A program made the translations under genes and the position numbers. The notes beneath the pieces are model-generated. The model was not told the DNA's origin. It saw only the letters and a list, made by a program, of their open reading frames with translations, and did not search any database. Shown here in pieces: positions 20,813 to 30,866 of a stretch of 64,000 bases of DNA. Where the stretch lies: positions 112,501-176,500 of the forward strand of contig NZ_CP021646.1 in the NCBI RefSeq assembly GCF_002208135.1, given 5' to 3'. Source of the DNA: Pseudoalteromonas piscicida. Lineage in GTDB: Bacteria > Pseudomonadota > Gammaproteobacteria > Enterobacterales > Alteromonadaceae. Positions within the stretch are counted from its first letter, which is position 1. Each line of letters starts with the position of its first letter.

Positions 20813-20832
20813 CCTAAATTGGCTATTTTTTT
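20810..20832 (+). terminator. Terminator after fabR
   Basis: TAGCC/GGCTA form a short stem overlapping the fabR stop codon, followed by seven T. The stem is only five pairs, so efficiency may be modest. Confidence 0.55.
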
Positions 20833-21047
20833 ATTGGTAATTAAAATTCAAAATTACCCTGCTCATTTCATATCCTATCTGTGTTAACTTCTAATATTGA
20901 AATATATTTTCTATAAATAGCATTATTGTGATTTAAGTTACCAATAAAATGAGGTGTAAACTCTATTTTTGGGATAATTTATGCTTGATTGTCGCTTTTA
21001 AAGCATGTTAAAACATGACCAATTCATCAACAGGAACACTTAGCTCA

Positions 21048-21116
21048 ATGAAAATGACTGCGCGTATTTCACTCCTTCTTAACCTCCTACTGGTAAACCA
21101 GAGGGGTGGGGTGTAA
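21048..21116 (+). CDS. leuL: leu operon leader peptide
   Basis: A 22-codon frame, MKMTARISLLLNLLLVNQRGGV, with six Leu codons in seven positions. It is followed by a terminator hairpin just before leuA. AGGAA lies upstream of the ATG. Ribosome stalling at the Leu codons when charged tRNA-Leu is scarce should favour the antiterminator described in the next entry. The peptide itself has no expected function. Confidence 0.93.
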   Translation: MKMTARISLLLNLLLVNQRGGV

Positions 21117-21172
21117 TTGCGCGAATTGAGCGACATTTACTGTAGACACCCCGCACTTGCGGGGTTTTTTTT
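21083..21172 (+). promoter_or_regulatory. leu operon attenuator (mutually exclusive hairpins)
   Basis: Three pairings can be read. First, CTGGT (21090-21094) with ACCAG (21097-21101), extended by CCTC/GGGG, is the pause hairpin over the Leu codons. Second, GGGGTGT (21108-21114) with ACACCCC (21146-21152) is the antiterminator. Third, CCCCGCA (21149-21155) with TGCGGGG (21158-21164), followed by eight T, is the terminator. The second and third share the CCCC at 21149-21152, so only one can form. This is classical transcription attenuation by leucine supply. Confidence 0.92.
21149..21172 (+). terminator. leu attenuator terminator
   Basis: GC-rich stem CCCCGCA/TGCGGGG with a two-base apparent loop (physically a larger loop) and T8. 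It lies 17 bp before the leuA start codon. Confidence 0.9.
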
Positions 21173-21188
21173 GGCTGAGGGTAAAGGT

Positions 21189-23809
<2,621 letters not shown>

Positions 23810-23824
23810 TAAAGGTAAGAGCAA

Positions 23825-25228
23825 GTGGCAAAAACATTATACGATAAAATTTGGCAATCCCATGTGGTTGCTAAATTAAACGAGCAAACCGATCTGTTAT
23901 ACATTGACCGTCATCTGGTACACGAAGTTACTTCACCGCAGGCGTTTGCGGGATTAAGAGAGCATAATCGTCCGGTAAGATGTCCAGAAAAAACCTTTGC
24001 GACGATGGATCATAATGTCTCGACCAAGAGTCGTTCGATTGATGCTGCCAGCGAGGTGAGCAAAAACCAGCTGCAAGCGTTGGCACAAAACTGTGAAGAG
24101 TTTGGCATTGTACTTTACGATTTGAATTCGATTAACCAAGGCATAGTGCACGTAATGGGACCTGAGCAAGGGATCACTTTGCCGGGTACAACGATTGTCT
24201 GTGGCGATAGTCATACCTCAACGCATGGTGCATTTGGTGCACTGGCTCACGGTATTGGTACATCAGAGGTTGAGCATGTGCTGGCCACGCAAACATTACA
24301 ACAGAAAAAAGCCAAATCGTTAAAAATTCAAGTGAATGGCGTATTGCGTCCGACCGTGACTGCAAAAGACCTGATCCTCGCTGTGATTGGGCAATTAGGC
24401 ACAGCTGGTGGCACTGGCTATGTGGCTGAGTTTTGTGGGACGGGGATCGAGGCGCTGTCTATGGAAGCGCGGATGACGCTTTGCAACATGAGTATTGAAA
24501 TGGGGGCGAAAGCCGGCTTGATTGCACCTGACGAGAAAACCTTTGCGTATTTACGTGGTCGTCCATTTGCACCTCAAGGCGAAGACTTTGATGCTGCGGT
24601 GCGCTATTGGCAAACCTTGCATAGCGACCCGGATGCTGAATTTGATCGTGTCGTGGAGCTGGATGCTGATAGTGTGCAACCTCAAGTAACCTGGGGGACA
24701 AGTCCAGAGCAAGTCATTGGTATTAATGACTTAGTACCTAACCCTGACGATGAACCTAATTTAGTCAAAGCAGATGCGATGCGCAGCGCGCTGAAATATA
24801 TGGGCCTCACAGCAGGACAAAGGCTAAGCGATGCCAAAGTCGACACCGTATTCATTGGCTCTTGCACCAATAGCCGTATTGAAGATTTGCGTGCCGCGGC
24901 ACAAGTGGTGGCGGGCAAGCGTGTAGCGGCAGGCGTTGAAGCGCTTATCGTCCCAGGATCTGGGTTAGTAAAGCAGCAAGCCGAACAAGAGGGCTTAGCC
25001 GATATTTTCAAAGCTGCTGGATTTGAGTGGCGTGAACCGGGCTGCTCTATGTGCTTGGCGATGAACGATGATCGTCTTGGCGCAGAAAAGCGCTGTGCAT
25101 CGACCTCAAACCGTAACTTTGAAGGGCGGCAAGGGCGAGGCGGTCGTACGCATTTGGTGAGTCCAGCAATGGCGGCGGCAGCAGCAATTGCCGGTCACTT
25201 TACTGATATTCGAGGAGAGGCGTCATGA
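23825..25228 (+). CDS. leuC: 3-isopropylmalate dehydratase large subunit
   Basis: 467 residues from a GTG at 23825 with AAAGGTAAG upstream. The protein starts [15 protein letters not shown] like other LeuC. Iron-sulfur ligands are in [17 protein letters not shown] and in [12 protein letters not shown], giving the three Cys of the [4Fe-4S] cluster. [26 protein letters not shown] is the aconitase-family substrate motif. With LeuD it isomerises 2- to 3-isopropylmalate. It overlaps leuD by four bases. Confidence 0.97.
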   Translation: MAKTLYDKIWQSHVVAKLNEQTDLLYIDRHLVHEVTSPQAFAGLREHNRPVRCPEKTFATMDHNVSTKSRSIDAASEVSKNQLQALAQNCEEFGIVLYDLNSINQGIVHVMGPEQGITLPGTTIVCGDSHTSTHGAFGALAHGIGTSEVEHVLATQTLQQKKAKSLKIQVNGVLRPTVTAKDLILAVIGQLGTAGGTGYVAEFCGTGIEALSMEARMTLCNMSIEMGAKAGLIAPDEKTFAYLRGRPFAPQGEDFDAAVRYWQTLHSDPDAEFDRVVELDADSVQPQVTWGTSPEQVIGINDLVPNPDDEPNLVKADAMRSALKYMGLTAGQRLSDAKVDTVFIGSCTNSRIEDLRAAAQVVAGKRVAAGVEALIVPGSGLVKQQAEQEGLADIFKAAGFEWREPGCSMCLAMNDDRLGAEKRCASTSNRNFEGRQGRGGRTHLVSPAMAAAAAIAGHFTDIRGEAS

Positions 25229-25824
25229 GCGTGTTTCATCAGGGCCTAGTTGCGCCATTAGACAAAAACAATGTTGATACAGACCAAATTATTCCCAAGC
25301 AGTTTTTAACTTCAACCAGCCGCGATGGGTTTGATAAAGCGCTGTTTTATGATTGGCGCTATCTTGAAGATGGCCAGCCAGATCCGAACTTTGTGCTTAA
25401 CTATCGACAATATCAGGGCGCGTCCATCTTGTTAACACGTGACAACTTTGGTTGTGGTTCGTCTCGTGAGCATGCTCCTTGGGCATTAAAACAATATGGT
25501 TTTACCGTGATCTTAGCCGAGAGCTTTGCCGATATCTTTTTTAACAATTGTGGTAATAACCAAATGCTTTGCATTGCATTACCAGCCAGTACGTTAGATA
25601 CGCTTTTCGATGCGTGCGAGCAACAATCACACGTGCATTTGAGTATTGACCTAGAAGCGCAGCAGATCAGCGGAGCAGGTATTGCACCAATTGACTTTGA
25701 GGTGCGAGAAGACATCAAAACACGCCTCTTGAGTGGTCTTGATTTTATCGGTGAGACTGAATTATTAAACACCCAAATTGATGCTTTTGAGCAGCAGCTT
25801 GCTACTACAAGACCTTGGCAATAA
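25225..25824 (+). CDS. leuD: 3-isopropylmalate dehydratase small subunit
   Basis: 199 residues, typical. It has the swivelling aconitase-like domain with [13 protein letters not shown] and [21 protein letters not shown]. The start overlaps the leuC stop (ATGA), as expected for stoichiometric subunits. It is the last gene of leuABCD and is followed by a strong terminator. Confidence 0.97.
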   Translation: MSVFHQGLVAPLDKNNVDTDQIIPKQFLTSTSRDGFDKALFYDWRYLEDGQPDPNFVLNYRQYQGASILLTRDNFGCGSSREHAPWALKQYGFTVILAESFADIFFNNCGNNQMLCIALPASTLDTLFDACEQQSHVHLSIDLEAQQISGAGIAPIDFEVREDIKTRLLSGLDFIGETELLNTQIDAFEQQLATTRPWQ

Positions 25825-25861
25825 TACCTGCTTACTCAATTTGGTCGAATAATTTTGCCAC

Positions 25862-25900
25862 AAAGCCAGAAGCTGATTAAGCTCTGGCTTTATTTGTTTT
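25862..25900 (+). terminator. Terminator of the leu operon
   Basis: AAAGCCAG-A-AGCT pairs with AGCT-CTGGCTTT (12 pairs, one bulged A, loop GATTA), followed by a T-rich stretch. It separates leuD from the next gene. Confidence 0.85.
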
Positions 25901-25911
25901 AGGTGTCTCCA

Positions 25912-26502
25912 ATGAAAAAATTAACTTTAGCGCTACTCGCGACCTTGAGCTGTGCCGCCTTTGCGCGTCCTGCCCCGCTGGTTTCAATTCCAAGCCATGA
26001 TGCATTTTTTGACGCTATTAAAGCGCATTGTGGTAAAGCCTACGAAGGTAAAGTGACAGTGGATAATCAAGGGCCAAGCAGCTTTAGTGATGCTCGCCTT
26101 GTGATGCACGTTCGTAAATGCAGCGACTCTGAGCTTCAAGTTCCATTTCATGTAGGAAAAGATGCTTCAAGAACTTGGATCATCACCAAAACAGGGAGTG
26201 GTTTGAGCTTGAAGCACGATCACCGTCATGAAGATGGCAGCGACGATGTTTCTACTATGTATGGTGGTCATACCTTAGATGCGGGATTTAACACCGTGCA
26301 GTCGTTCCCAGCTGATGAATACTCAAAACAGTTATTCGTCCAGCAAGGGATCCCGCAGTCAGTCGGAAATACATGGCAGATGTATATCTACCCAGAGCAG
26401 TTTACCTATCGTTTGGTGCGTGAAGGGCGAGAGTTTCGAGTGGACTTTGATTTAACTAAACCAATCGCCGCACCAAAAGCGCCTTGGGGATATGAAGACT
26501 AA
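25912..26502 (+). CDS. Exported protein of unknown function
   Basis: 196 residues from ATG at 25912 (AGGTG upstream). A signal peptide (MKKLTLALLATLSCAAFA) is followed by a soluble domain rich in His/Asp (LKHDHRHEDGSDD) and aromatic residues (TWQMYIYPEQFTYRLVREGREFRVDFDLTKPI). Two Cys (in AHCGKAY and VRKCSDSE) could form a periplasmic disulfide. It has its own terminator downstream and is not part of the leu operon. No family is recognised; Alteromonadales carry similar uncharacterised proteins as far as I recall. Confidence 0.7.
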   Translation: MKKLTLALLATLSCAAFARPAPLVSIPSHDAFFDAIKAHCGKAYEGKVTVDNQGPSSFSDARLVMHVRKCSDSELQVPFHVGKDASRTWIITKTGSGLSLKHDHRHEDGSDDVSTMYGGHTLDAGFNTVQSFPADEYSKQLFVQQGIPQSVGNTWQMYIYPEQFTYRLVREGREFRVDFDLTKPIAAPKAPWGYED

Positions 26503-26542
26503 ACCCAGCGCGGGTTACTGAAAAAGATTTATAGCGCTAACA

Positions 26543-26574
26543 AAAATGTGTGGCTATTTGGCCACACATTTTAC
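26543..26574. terminator. Bidirectional terminator
   Basis: AAAATGTGTGGC and GCCACACATTTT form a 12-bp stem with loop TATTTG. It lies between two convergent genes and overlaps the last codons of the one on the minus strand. Confidence 0.8.
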
Positions 26575-26928
26575 GTCTACCGTTAAGTCATTCTGATAAG
26601 GTCGTGGCTCTAATGGCATCTTATCAAAGCCTTGAACGCCACCAAGTAATGTCAATTGTGGGTTACTGCCTTGGCATAAGCGTTTGGCATGGCGCAGCAA
26701 AAATACGCTTTGTTGCCTAAAATGCGCATAACTATCTGGCTTAATTGCCAGTCGAAAGTGGTCATCGTTATACGTGGTTTGCTCATAATGTACTTTGTGG
26801 TCAAAGTCATAGAGCTTTTCAGGTTCGCCCCGTGGAACTGGTGTATATTGGCACGCCGAGAGCAGTGTTACACCTACGACTAGGGAACTTAGCTTTAATG
26901 AATTTAGTCTCAATGATAACTTACGCAT
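26554..26928 (-). CDS. Small predicted lipoprotein
   Basis: 124 residues with a lipoprotein signal: positively charged start, hydrophobic stretch LSSLVVGVTLLSAC and the lipobox LSAC at about residue 26. The mature part (EKLYDFDHKVHYEQTTYNDDHFRLAIKPDSYAHFRQQSVFLLRHAKRLC) ends with a second pair of Cys (in RLCQGS and VKCVAK). Predicted location is the periplasmic face of the outer membrane. Function unknown; convergent with the gene upstream. Confidence 0.7.
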   Translation of the reverse strand: MRKLSLRLNSLKLSSLVVGVTLLSACQYTPVPRGEPEKLYDFDHKVHYEQTTYNDDHFRLAIKPDSYAHFRQQSVFLLRHAKRLCQGSNPQLTLLGGVQGFDKMPLEPRPYQNDLTVDVKCVAK

Positions 26929-26982
26929 AACTGTCCTTTTAGTCTGCTACATTTACAGTATATCACATGGGAGATTAGCTAC

Positions 26983-27432
26983 TTGCTTAACCAACTTAAA
27001 AAACTATTTCAAAGCTTGCAGGAATCATCACCGAAACAAGAAATCGACTTTAATACCGCGCTTGCTGCATTGTTGGTTGAAGTGATGCGAGCGGACGGCA
27101 AACTACAACAGTCGGAGTTCGATAAAATTGCGGAGCTACTCAAAACACGTTGTGAATTGCCTGAACCACAAGTCAGTGCACTGATAACACAAGCACAGCA
27201 ATTGGTGGAACAGGCGGTAGATATGTATTCTTTTGCCAAACAAGTGAATAACCACACCAGCGACATAGAGCGCATCGAGATCATTGAGTTATTGTGGCAC
27301 GTTGCTTATGCAGATGGCGAACTCGACAGCCATGAAGACCATATCATTCGGAAAATAGCCGGGCTGTTTTATGTTGCTCACCCTGATTTCATTGCTGCAA
27401 AATTACGCGTTCAAGCTGGTTTAGATACTTAG
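26983..27432 (+). CDS. TerB-family (DjlA N-terminal-like) protein
   Basis: 149 residues, mostly helical. It has the two repeats of the TerB/DjlA domain: LLVEVMRADGKLQQSEFDKI and LLWHVAYADGELDSHEDHIIRKIAGLF. Acidic DG motifs in both repeats could bind a metal. It begins with TTG at 26983; no in-frame ATG is nearby and GGGAG lies upstream. Many solitary TerB proteins exist in gammaproteobacteria without a ter operon, and the name does not prove tellurite resistance. Its stop codon overlaps that of the convergent sigma-factor gene. Confidence 0.85.
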   Translation: MLNQLKKLFQSLQESSPKQEIDFNTALAALLVEVMRADGKLQQSEFDKIAELLKTRCELPEPQVSALITQAQQLVEQAVDMYSFAKQVNNHTSDIERIEIIELLWHVAYADGELDSHEDHIIRKIAGLFYVAHPDFIAAKLRVQAGLDT

Positions 27433-27962
27433 TGTGCTAATACGGTTTGACACGTTACAATCACTTCTTGAATTATAAAATTCACTAACGTCGGTGAAAT
27501 TGCACATATCTTGGCAATATCCTTCTGCTTGTAATCACCACGTTTATACAAGCTTAGAATGTTCTGGTGGCGTTTTGATAGAGAGCTTACCGCTTGCATC
27601 ATACAGCCATCTAGATTTTGCTCAATTAAGGTTTCTTCAGCGCTGACTTGCTTGTCAGTGTATTGTCCTGGCTGTGCGCTATCTAAGCTAACCCAGCTTT
27701 CCTTTGATTTTTTCCTTACCATATCAATTGCAATATTTCTTGCTGTTTGATAGCAGTAAGCCAAACGATTGCTAATGGCTTGATCTTGTTCATCAGGCAT
27801 TTTTGACAGACGAATATACGTTTCCTGTAAAGCGTCTTCTGCGAGGTATTGGCAGTGAAGAATAGTGGTTAAATATGCAGTCAATTTCTCCCTTTGTACT
27901 TCAATTATATCGGCCCAACGACGAACATCTACCGTATTATCTGAGCGCAACACTACTGCCAT
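27429..27962 (-). CDS. ECF-type RNA polymerase sigma factor (iron-starvation FecI-like)
   Basis: 177 residues. Region 2 is seen in LTAYLTTILHCQYLAEDALQETYIRLSKM and LAYCYQTARNIAIDMVRKKSKES. Region 4 is in LSKRHQNILSLYKRGDYKQKDIAKICAISPTLVNFIIQEVI. The pattern matches FecI/PvdS-type ECF factors. No FecR-type anti-sigma gene is next to it, so it is unlike a fecIR pair. A Fur box lies 18 bp before the ATG. It stands directly upstream of, and divergent from, the siderophore locus, so control of that locus or of an iron-uptake receptor is plausible but inferred. Confidence 0.85.
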   Translation of the reverse strand: MAVVLRSDNTVDVRRWADIIEVQREKLTAYLTTILHCQYLAEDALQETYIRLSKMPDEQDQAISNRLAYCYQTARNIAIDMVRKKSKESWVSLDSAQPGQYTDKQVSAEETLIEQNLDGCMMQAVSSLSKRHQNILSLYKRGDYKQKDIAKICAISPTLVNFIIQEVIVTCQTVLAH

Positions 27963-27979
27963 TTTATCCCTCTATGATT

Positions 27980-27998
27980 GATAATGAAAATAATTCTC
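27980..27998. promoter_or_regulatory. Fur box
   Basis: GATAATGAAAATAATTCTC matches 16 of 19 positions of the Fur consensus GATAATGATAATCATTATC. It lies just upstream of the sigma-factor gene, so iron-replete repression is predicted. Confidence 0.75.
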
Positions 27999-28112
27999 AA
28001 TTAGATCCTAAGTTTTTTATCGGGTTTTTGTCAATAGCTAAATCGAATTTTAATTTACTTATTTGTAACGTTTGTGTCATCAAAAGGTGCGTAGGTAAAA
28101 ATATGAACAGTT

Positions 28113-28131
28113 ATGAGAATTATTTTAAATT
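28113..28131. promoter_or_regulatory. Weaker Fur-box-like site
   Basis: ATGAGAATTATTTTAAAT repeats, in inverted orientation, the core GAGAATTATTTT of the box at 27980-27998. It matches the Fur consensus at about 12 of 19 positions. It lies on the side facing mxcE, about 180 bp upstream of its start. Confidence 0.4.
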
Positions 28132-28242
28132 TTTCTAAATTAATCTTAGGGGCAATCGTCATTAGGGGGTTAGCGGCAAATTGGATCTCGGTGTTTGGTA
28201 TTAAGGTTTTGATAATTAAGTGGTATTTTTAATTTCATTATT

Positions 28243-28273
28243 TTTTCTAAACGCCGAATGGATTTTGCATAAC
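28243..28273 (+). promoter_or_regulatory. Putative AraC-regulator box upstream of mxcE
   Basis: TTTTCTAAACGC (28243-28254) followed by GATTTTGCATAAC (28261-28273). The same two blocks, with 7-8 bp more spacing, occur in the mxc regulator/receptor intergenic region at 41752-41790. An identical 13-mer in both promoters of one siderophore locus suggests a shared regulator-binding site; the AraC protein encoded in the locus is the obvious candidate. Confidence 0.6.
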
Positions 28274-28311
28274 GAAATAACCCACATAGGAAATTTCATA
28301 AGGTCGTATTT

Positions 28312-29962
28312 ATGTTAAAAAGTTGTGTTAGTTGGCCTGTTGAGGATGCAGAGCGATATCGCAATCTTGGATATTGGATAGATGAAGAGTTAAGTCAGAT
28401 CTTAGAGCGTCAAGTACAAGAAAATCCGACCCAAATTGCAGTTATCGATAACGATATCGAGAAGTCCTATGCATGCTTGGAAAAAGAGGCGACGAGACTG
28501 GCGAGTTATATGGCTGCGCAAGGACTTTGTGCCGGTGACACCGCTATTGTGCAATTGCCTAATTGCTACGAATTCTATGTGGTATTTTTTGCTTTACAAA
28601 AGCTGGCGGTGTTACCTGTTAATGCTTTGATGAATCATAACCAAGTAGAGTTAACACATTACGCCGCCGCTCTGCAGCCAAAGTTGATCATTGCGGACGC
28701 AAAGCATTCTTTGTTTGGTGATAGTCAATTCTTTGAACAGTTACAAGCGTGTACACCGCAGCTACAGCATGTGCTGCTGCGCGGTCAAAGTACTTGGGCG
28801 AAAGAGCTTGGTGAAAAGCTGCATGCTTCTGCATGCTTTGAGCATTTTGATTCTCTGCCTTTTCGTAAGCATCAAGCGGACAATGTGGCATTCTTTCAAT
28901 TGTCGGGGGAAGCACAGGTACACCTAAGTTGATCCCTCGTACCCATAATGATTATTACTATAGTGTTCGCCAAAGTGTCGAAGTGTGTCAATGGAATAAA
29001 CAAACGCGATACCTTTGCGCTCTACCTGCCGCACACAATTTTCCGCTTAGTTCACCCGGCGCATTGGGAGTGTTTTACGCTGGTGGTACAGTGATCTGTG
29101 CTCCAGAACCCTCACCAAGCAGCTGTTTTAGGCTGATCGAGGCCCATAAACCAAATTGGGCCGCTTTGGTTCCCCTGCGGTTTCTTTGTGGCTCGATTCC
29201 CGAGAGCGACAACGCTATGACCTAAGCTCGTTAACTGTGCTCCAAGTCGGTGGAGCTAAGCTCAGTGCCACCCTCGCTGCCAGAATGGAAAAAGAGCTTG
29301 TTGTGACGTTGCAGCAGGTATTTGGCATGGCGGAAGGGCTTGTCAACTATACCCGTCTCGATGATGACGAATGGACGCGACATCATACACAAGGTCGACC
29401 AATGAGTGCAGCTGACGAAATCCGTATCGTCGACGAGAATAATCAACCAGTACCTCAAGGAGAGGCTGGGTTATTAACGACTAAAGGGCCTTATACATTT
29501 CGTGGTTATTTAAACGCTGAACTTCATAACTTAGCTGCATTTACTGAAGATGGTTTTTACTGTAGTGGTGATGTGGTTAAACAAACTGCATCGGGCGACA
29601 TAATTGTTGAGGGCCGCGATAAGGATCAAATCAATAAAGGTGGCGAAAAGGTCGCAGCAGAAGAAGTCGAGAACCAAATATTGGCACATCCTGCGGTTCA
29701 TGATTGTGCGGTTGTTGCAATGCCAGATAGTCTGTTGGGTGAGCGTATATGCGCATTTGTCGTGCCGCGAGAAGAGCTTGACCAACGACTCACAAGGGCA
29801 ACGCTCAACCGTTTTGTTCGAGGTCGTGGGCTCGCTGATTACAAGTATCCTGACCGCTTTGAATTTATTGCGTCACTACCAAAAACGAAAGTTGGAAAGA
29901 TCGATAAACGCGCGTTGCGTGAGCATATCGCTAATCTACTTACCTCATCACAAACTGCATAA
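28312..29962 (+). pseudogene. mxcE: 2,3-dihydroxybenzoate-AMP ligase (MxcE/EntE/DhbE type), two frameshifts
   Basis: Read through both breaks the protein is about 550 residues and follows EntE closely. It has [22 protein letters not shown] (P-loop), LVPPAVSLWL, LQQVFGMAEGLVNYTRLDDDE, GPYTFRGYLNAELHN, YCSGDVV, the hinge GRDKDQINKGGEKVAAEEVEN, and the catalytic Lys in KTKVGKIDKRAL. It adenylates 2,3-dihydroxybenzoate and loads it onto the carrier domain of the next gene's product. Frame is lost at a G5 run (28905-28909) and a C4 run (29172-29175); one extra base in each restores the family sequence exactly. Flanking codons show no decay, so homopolymer errors are the likeliest cause. AAGG precedes the ATG. 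It is the first gene of the operon. Confidence 0.92.
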
Positions 29963-29981
29963 TACTCAATAGGATAAACTC

Positions 29982-30866
29982 ATGGCAATCCCACGTATTT
30001 CTTCATATCCATTACCATCAAGCCGCCCGGAAAATCGCACGGAGTGGAAAATTAACCCGAGCAAAGCGGTGCTATTGGTTCACGATATGCAATCTTATTT
30101 TGTGAATTTCTATGATACAACGCAAGCACCGATGCGGTCTTTGATCCAACAAATTAGTAATTTAATCGTAGCAGCCAAAGCTGCTGGTATTCCTGTTGTG
30201 TATACTGCACAGCCCGCAAATCAAGATCCGAAAGATAGAGCGCTGTTAACCGATTTTTGGGGAACTGGTCTGACTGAGCAAGACACGAGTATTTTACCTG
30301 CACTTGCTCCAACTGCCGATGATAAGGTTTATACCAAGTGGCGTTACAGCGCATTTAAACGTAGTACCCTACTTGAGGATATGCAGGCACAAGGTCGAGA
30401 CCAGCTTATTATCTGTGGAATTTATGCCCATATCGGTATCTTATCTACGGCATTAGACGCCTTTATGTATGACGTAAAAGCATTCGTTGTTGCGGATGCT
30501 GTCGCAGACTTTGGTGAAGCAGAACATCTCCATGCGATGGAGTATGTTTCTTCTCGTTGTGGGCAGGTGCAATTGTTGGACGAGGTTATCGCTGCGTGCA
30601 CGCCACAAAATACACAACAGAAGTTATCTTTGGACTCGATGCAGGAGGCGATTGCAGCATTGCTTTGCATTGATGTGGAAGAGGTTGATCCTGAAGAAAA
30701 TTTACTCTATCTAGGATTAGATTCCATTCGCGTAATGACATTGATTGATCAGTGGCGGGCGCAAGGCATCGATATTACGCTAGCTGAACTTGCAGAAAGC
30801 ACCACACTTAATGAGTGGTATGAAATTCTAGTGGGCAAAGCACCGCTGGCGATGGAACCTGCATGA
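29982..30866 (+). CDS. mxcF: Isochorismatase with aryl carrier domain (MxcF/EntB/DhbB type)
   Basis: 294 residues. Residues 1-205 are isochorismatase: AVLLVHDMQSYFVNFYD with the catalytic Asp, YTKWRYSAFKRS with Lys, and ICGIYAHIGILSTALDAFMYDVKAFVVADAVADF. Residues about 215-290 are an aryl carrier protein with the phosphopantetheine Ser in LLYLGLDSIRVMTLI. It hydrolyses isochorismate to 2,3-dihydro-2,3-dihydroxybenzoate and then carries the activated DHB. AGGA precedes the ATG. It overlaps the NRPS gene by four bases. Confidence 0.96.
   Translation: MAIPRISSYPLPSSRPENRTEWKINPSKAVLLVHDMQSYFVNFYDTTQAPMRSLIQQISNLIVAAKAAGIPVVYTAQPANQDPKDRALLTDFWGTGLTEQDTSILPALAPTADDKVYTKWRYSAFKRSTLLEDMQAQGRDQLIICGIYAHIGILSTALDAFMYDVKAFVVADAVADFGEAEHLHAMEYVSSRCGQVQLLDEVIAACTPQNTQQKLSLDSMQEAIAALLCIDVEEVDPEENLLYLGLDSIRVMTLIDQWRAQGIDITLAELAESTTLNEWYEILVGKAPLAMEPA

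Noticed and set aside
26983..27432. Tellurite-resistance operon
   Set aside because: Only a single TerB-like domain protein is present, without terACDEZ genes.
28312..29962. Enterobactin or vibriobactin pathway
   Set aside because: There is no EntF-type Ser module with thioesterase and no VibF/VibH; the C-A-T-reductase plus aminotransferase fits myxochelin.
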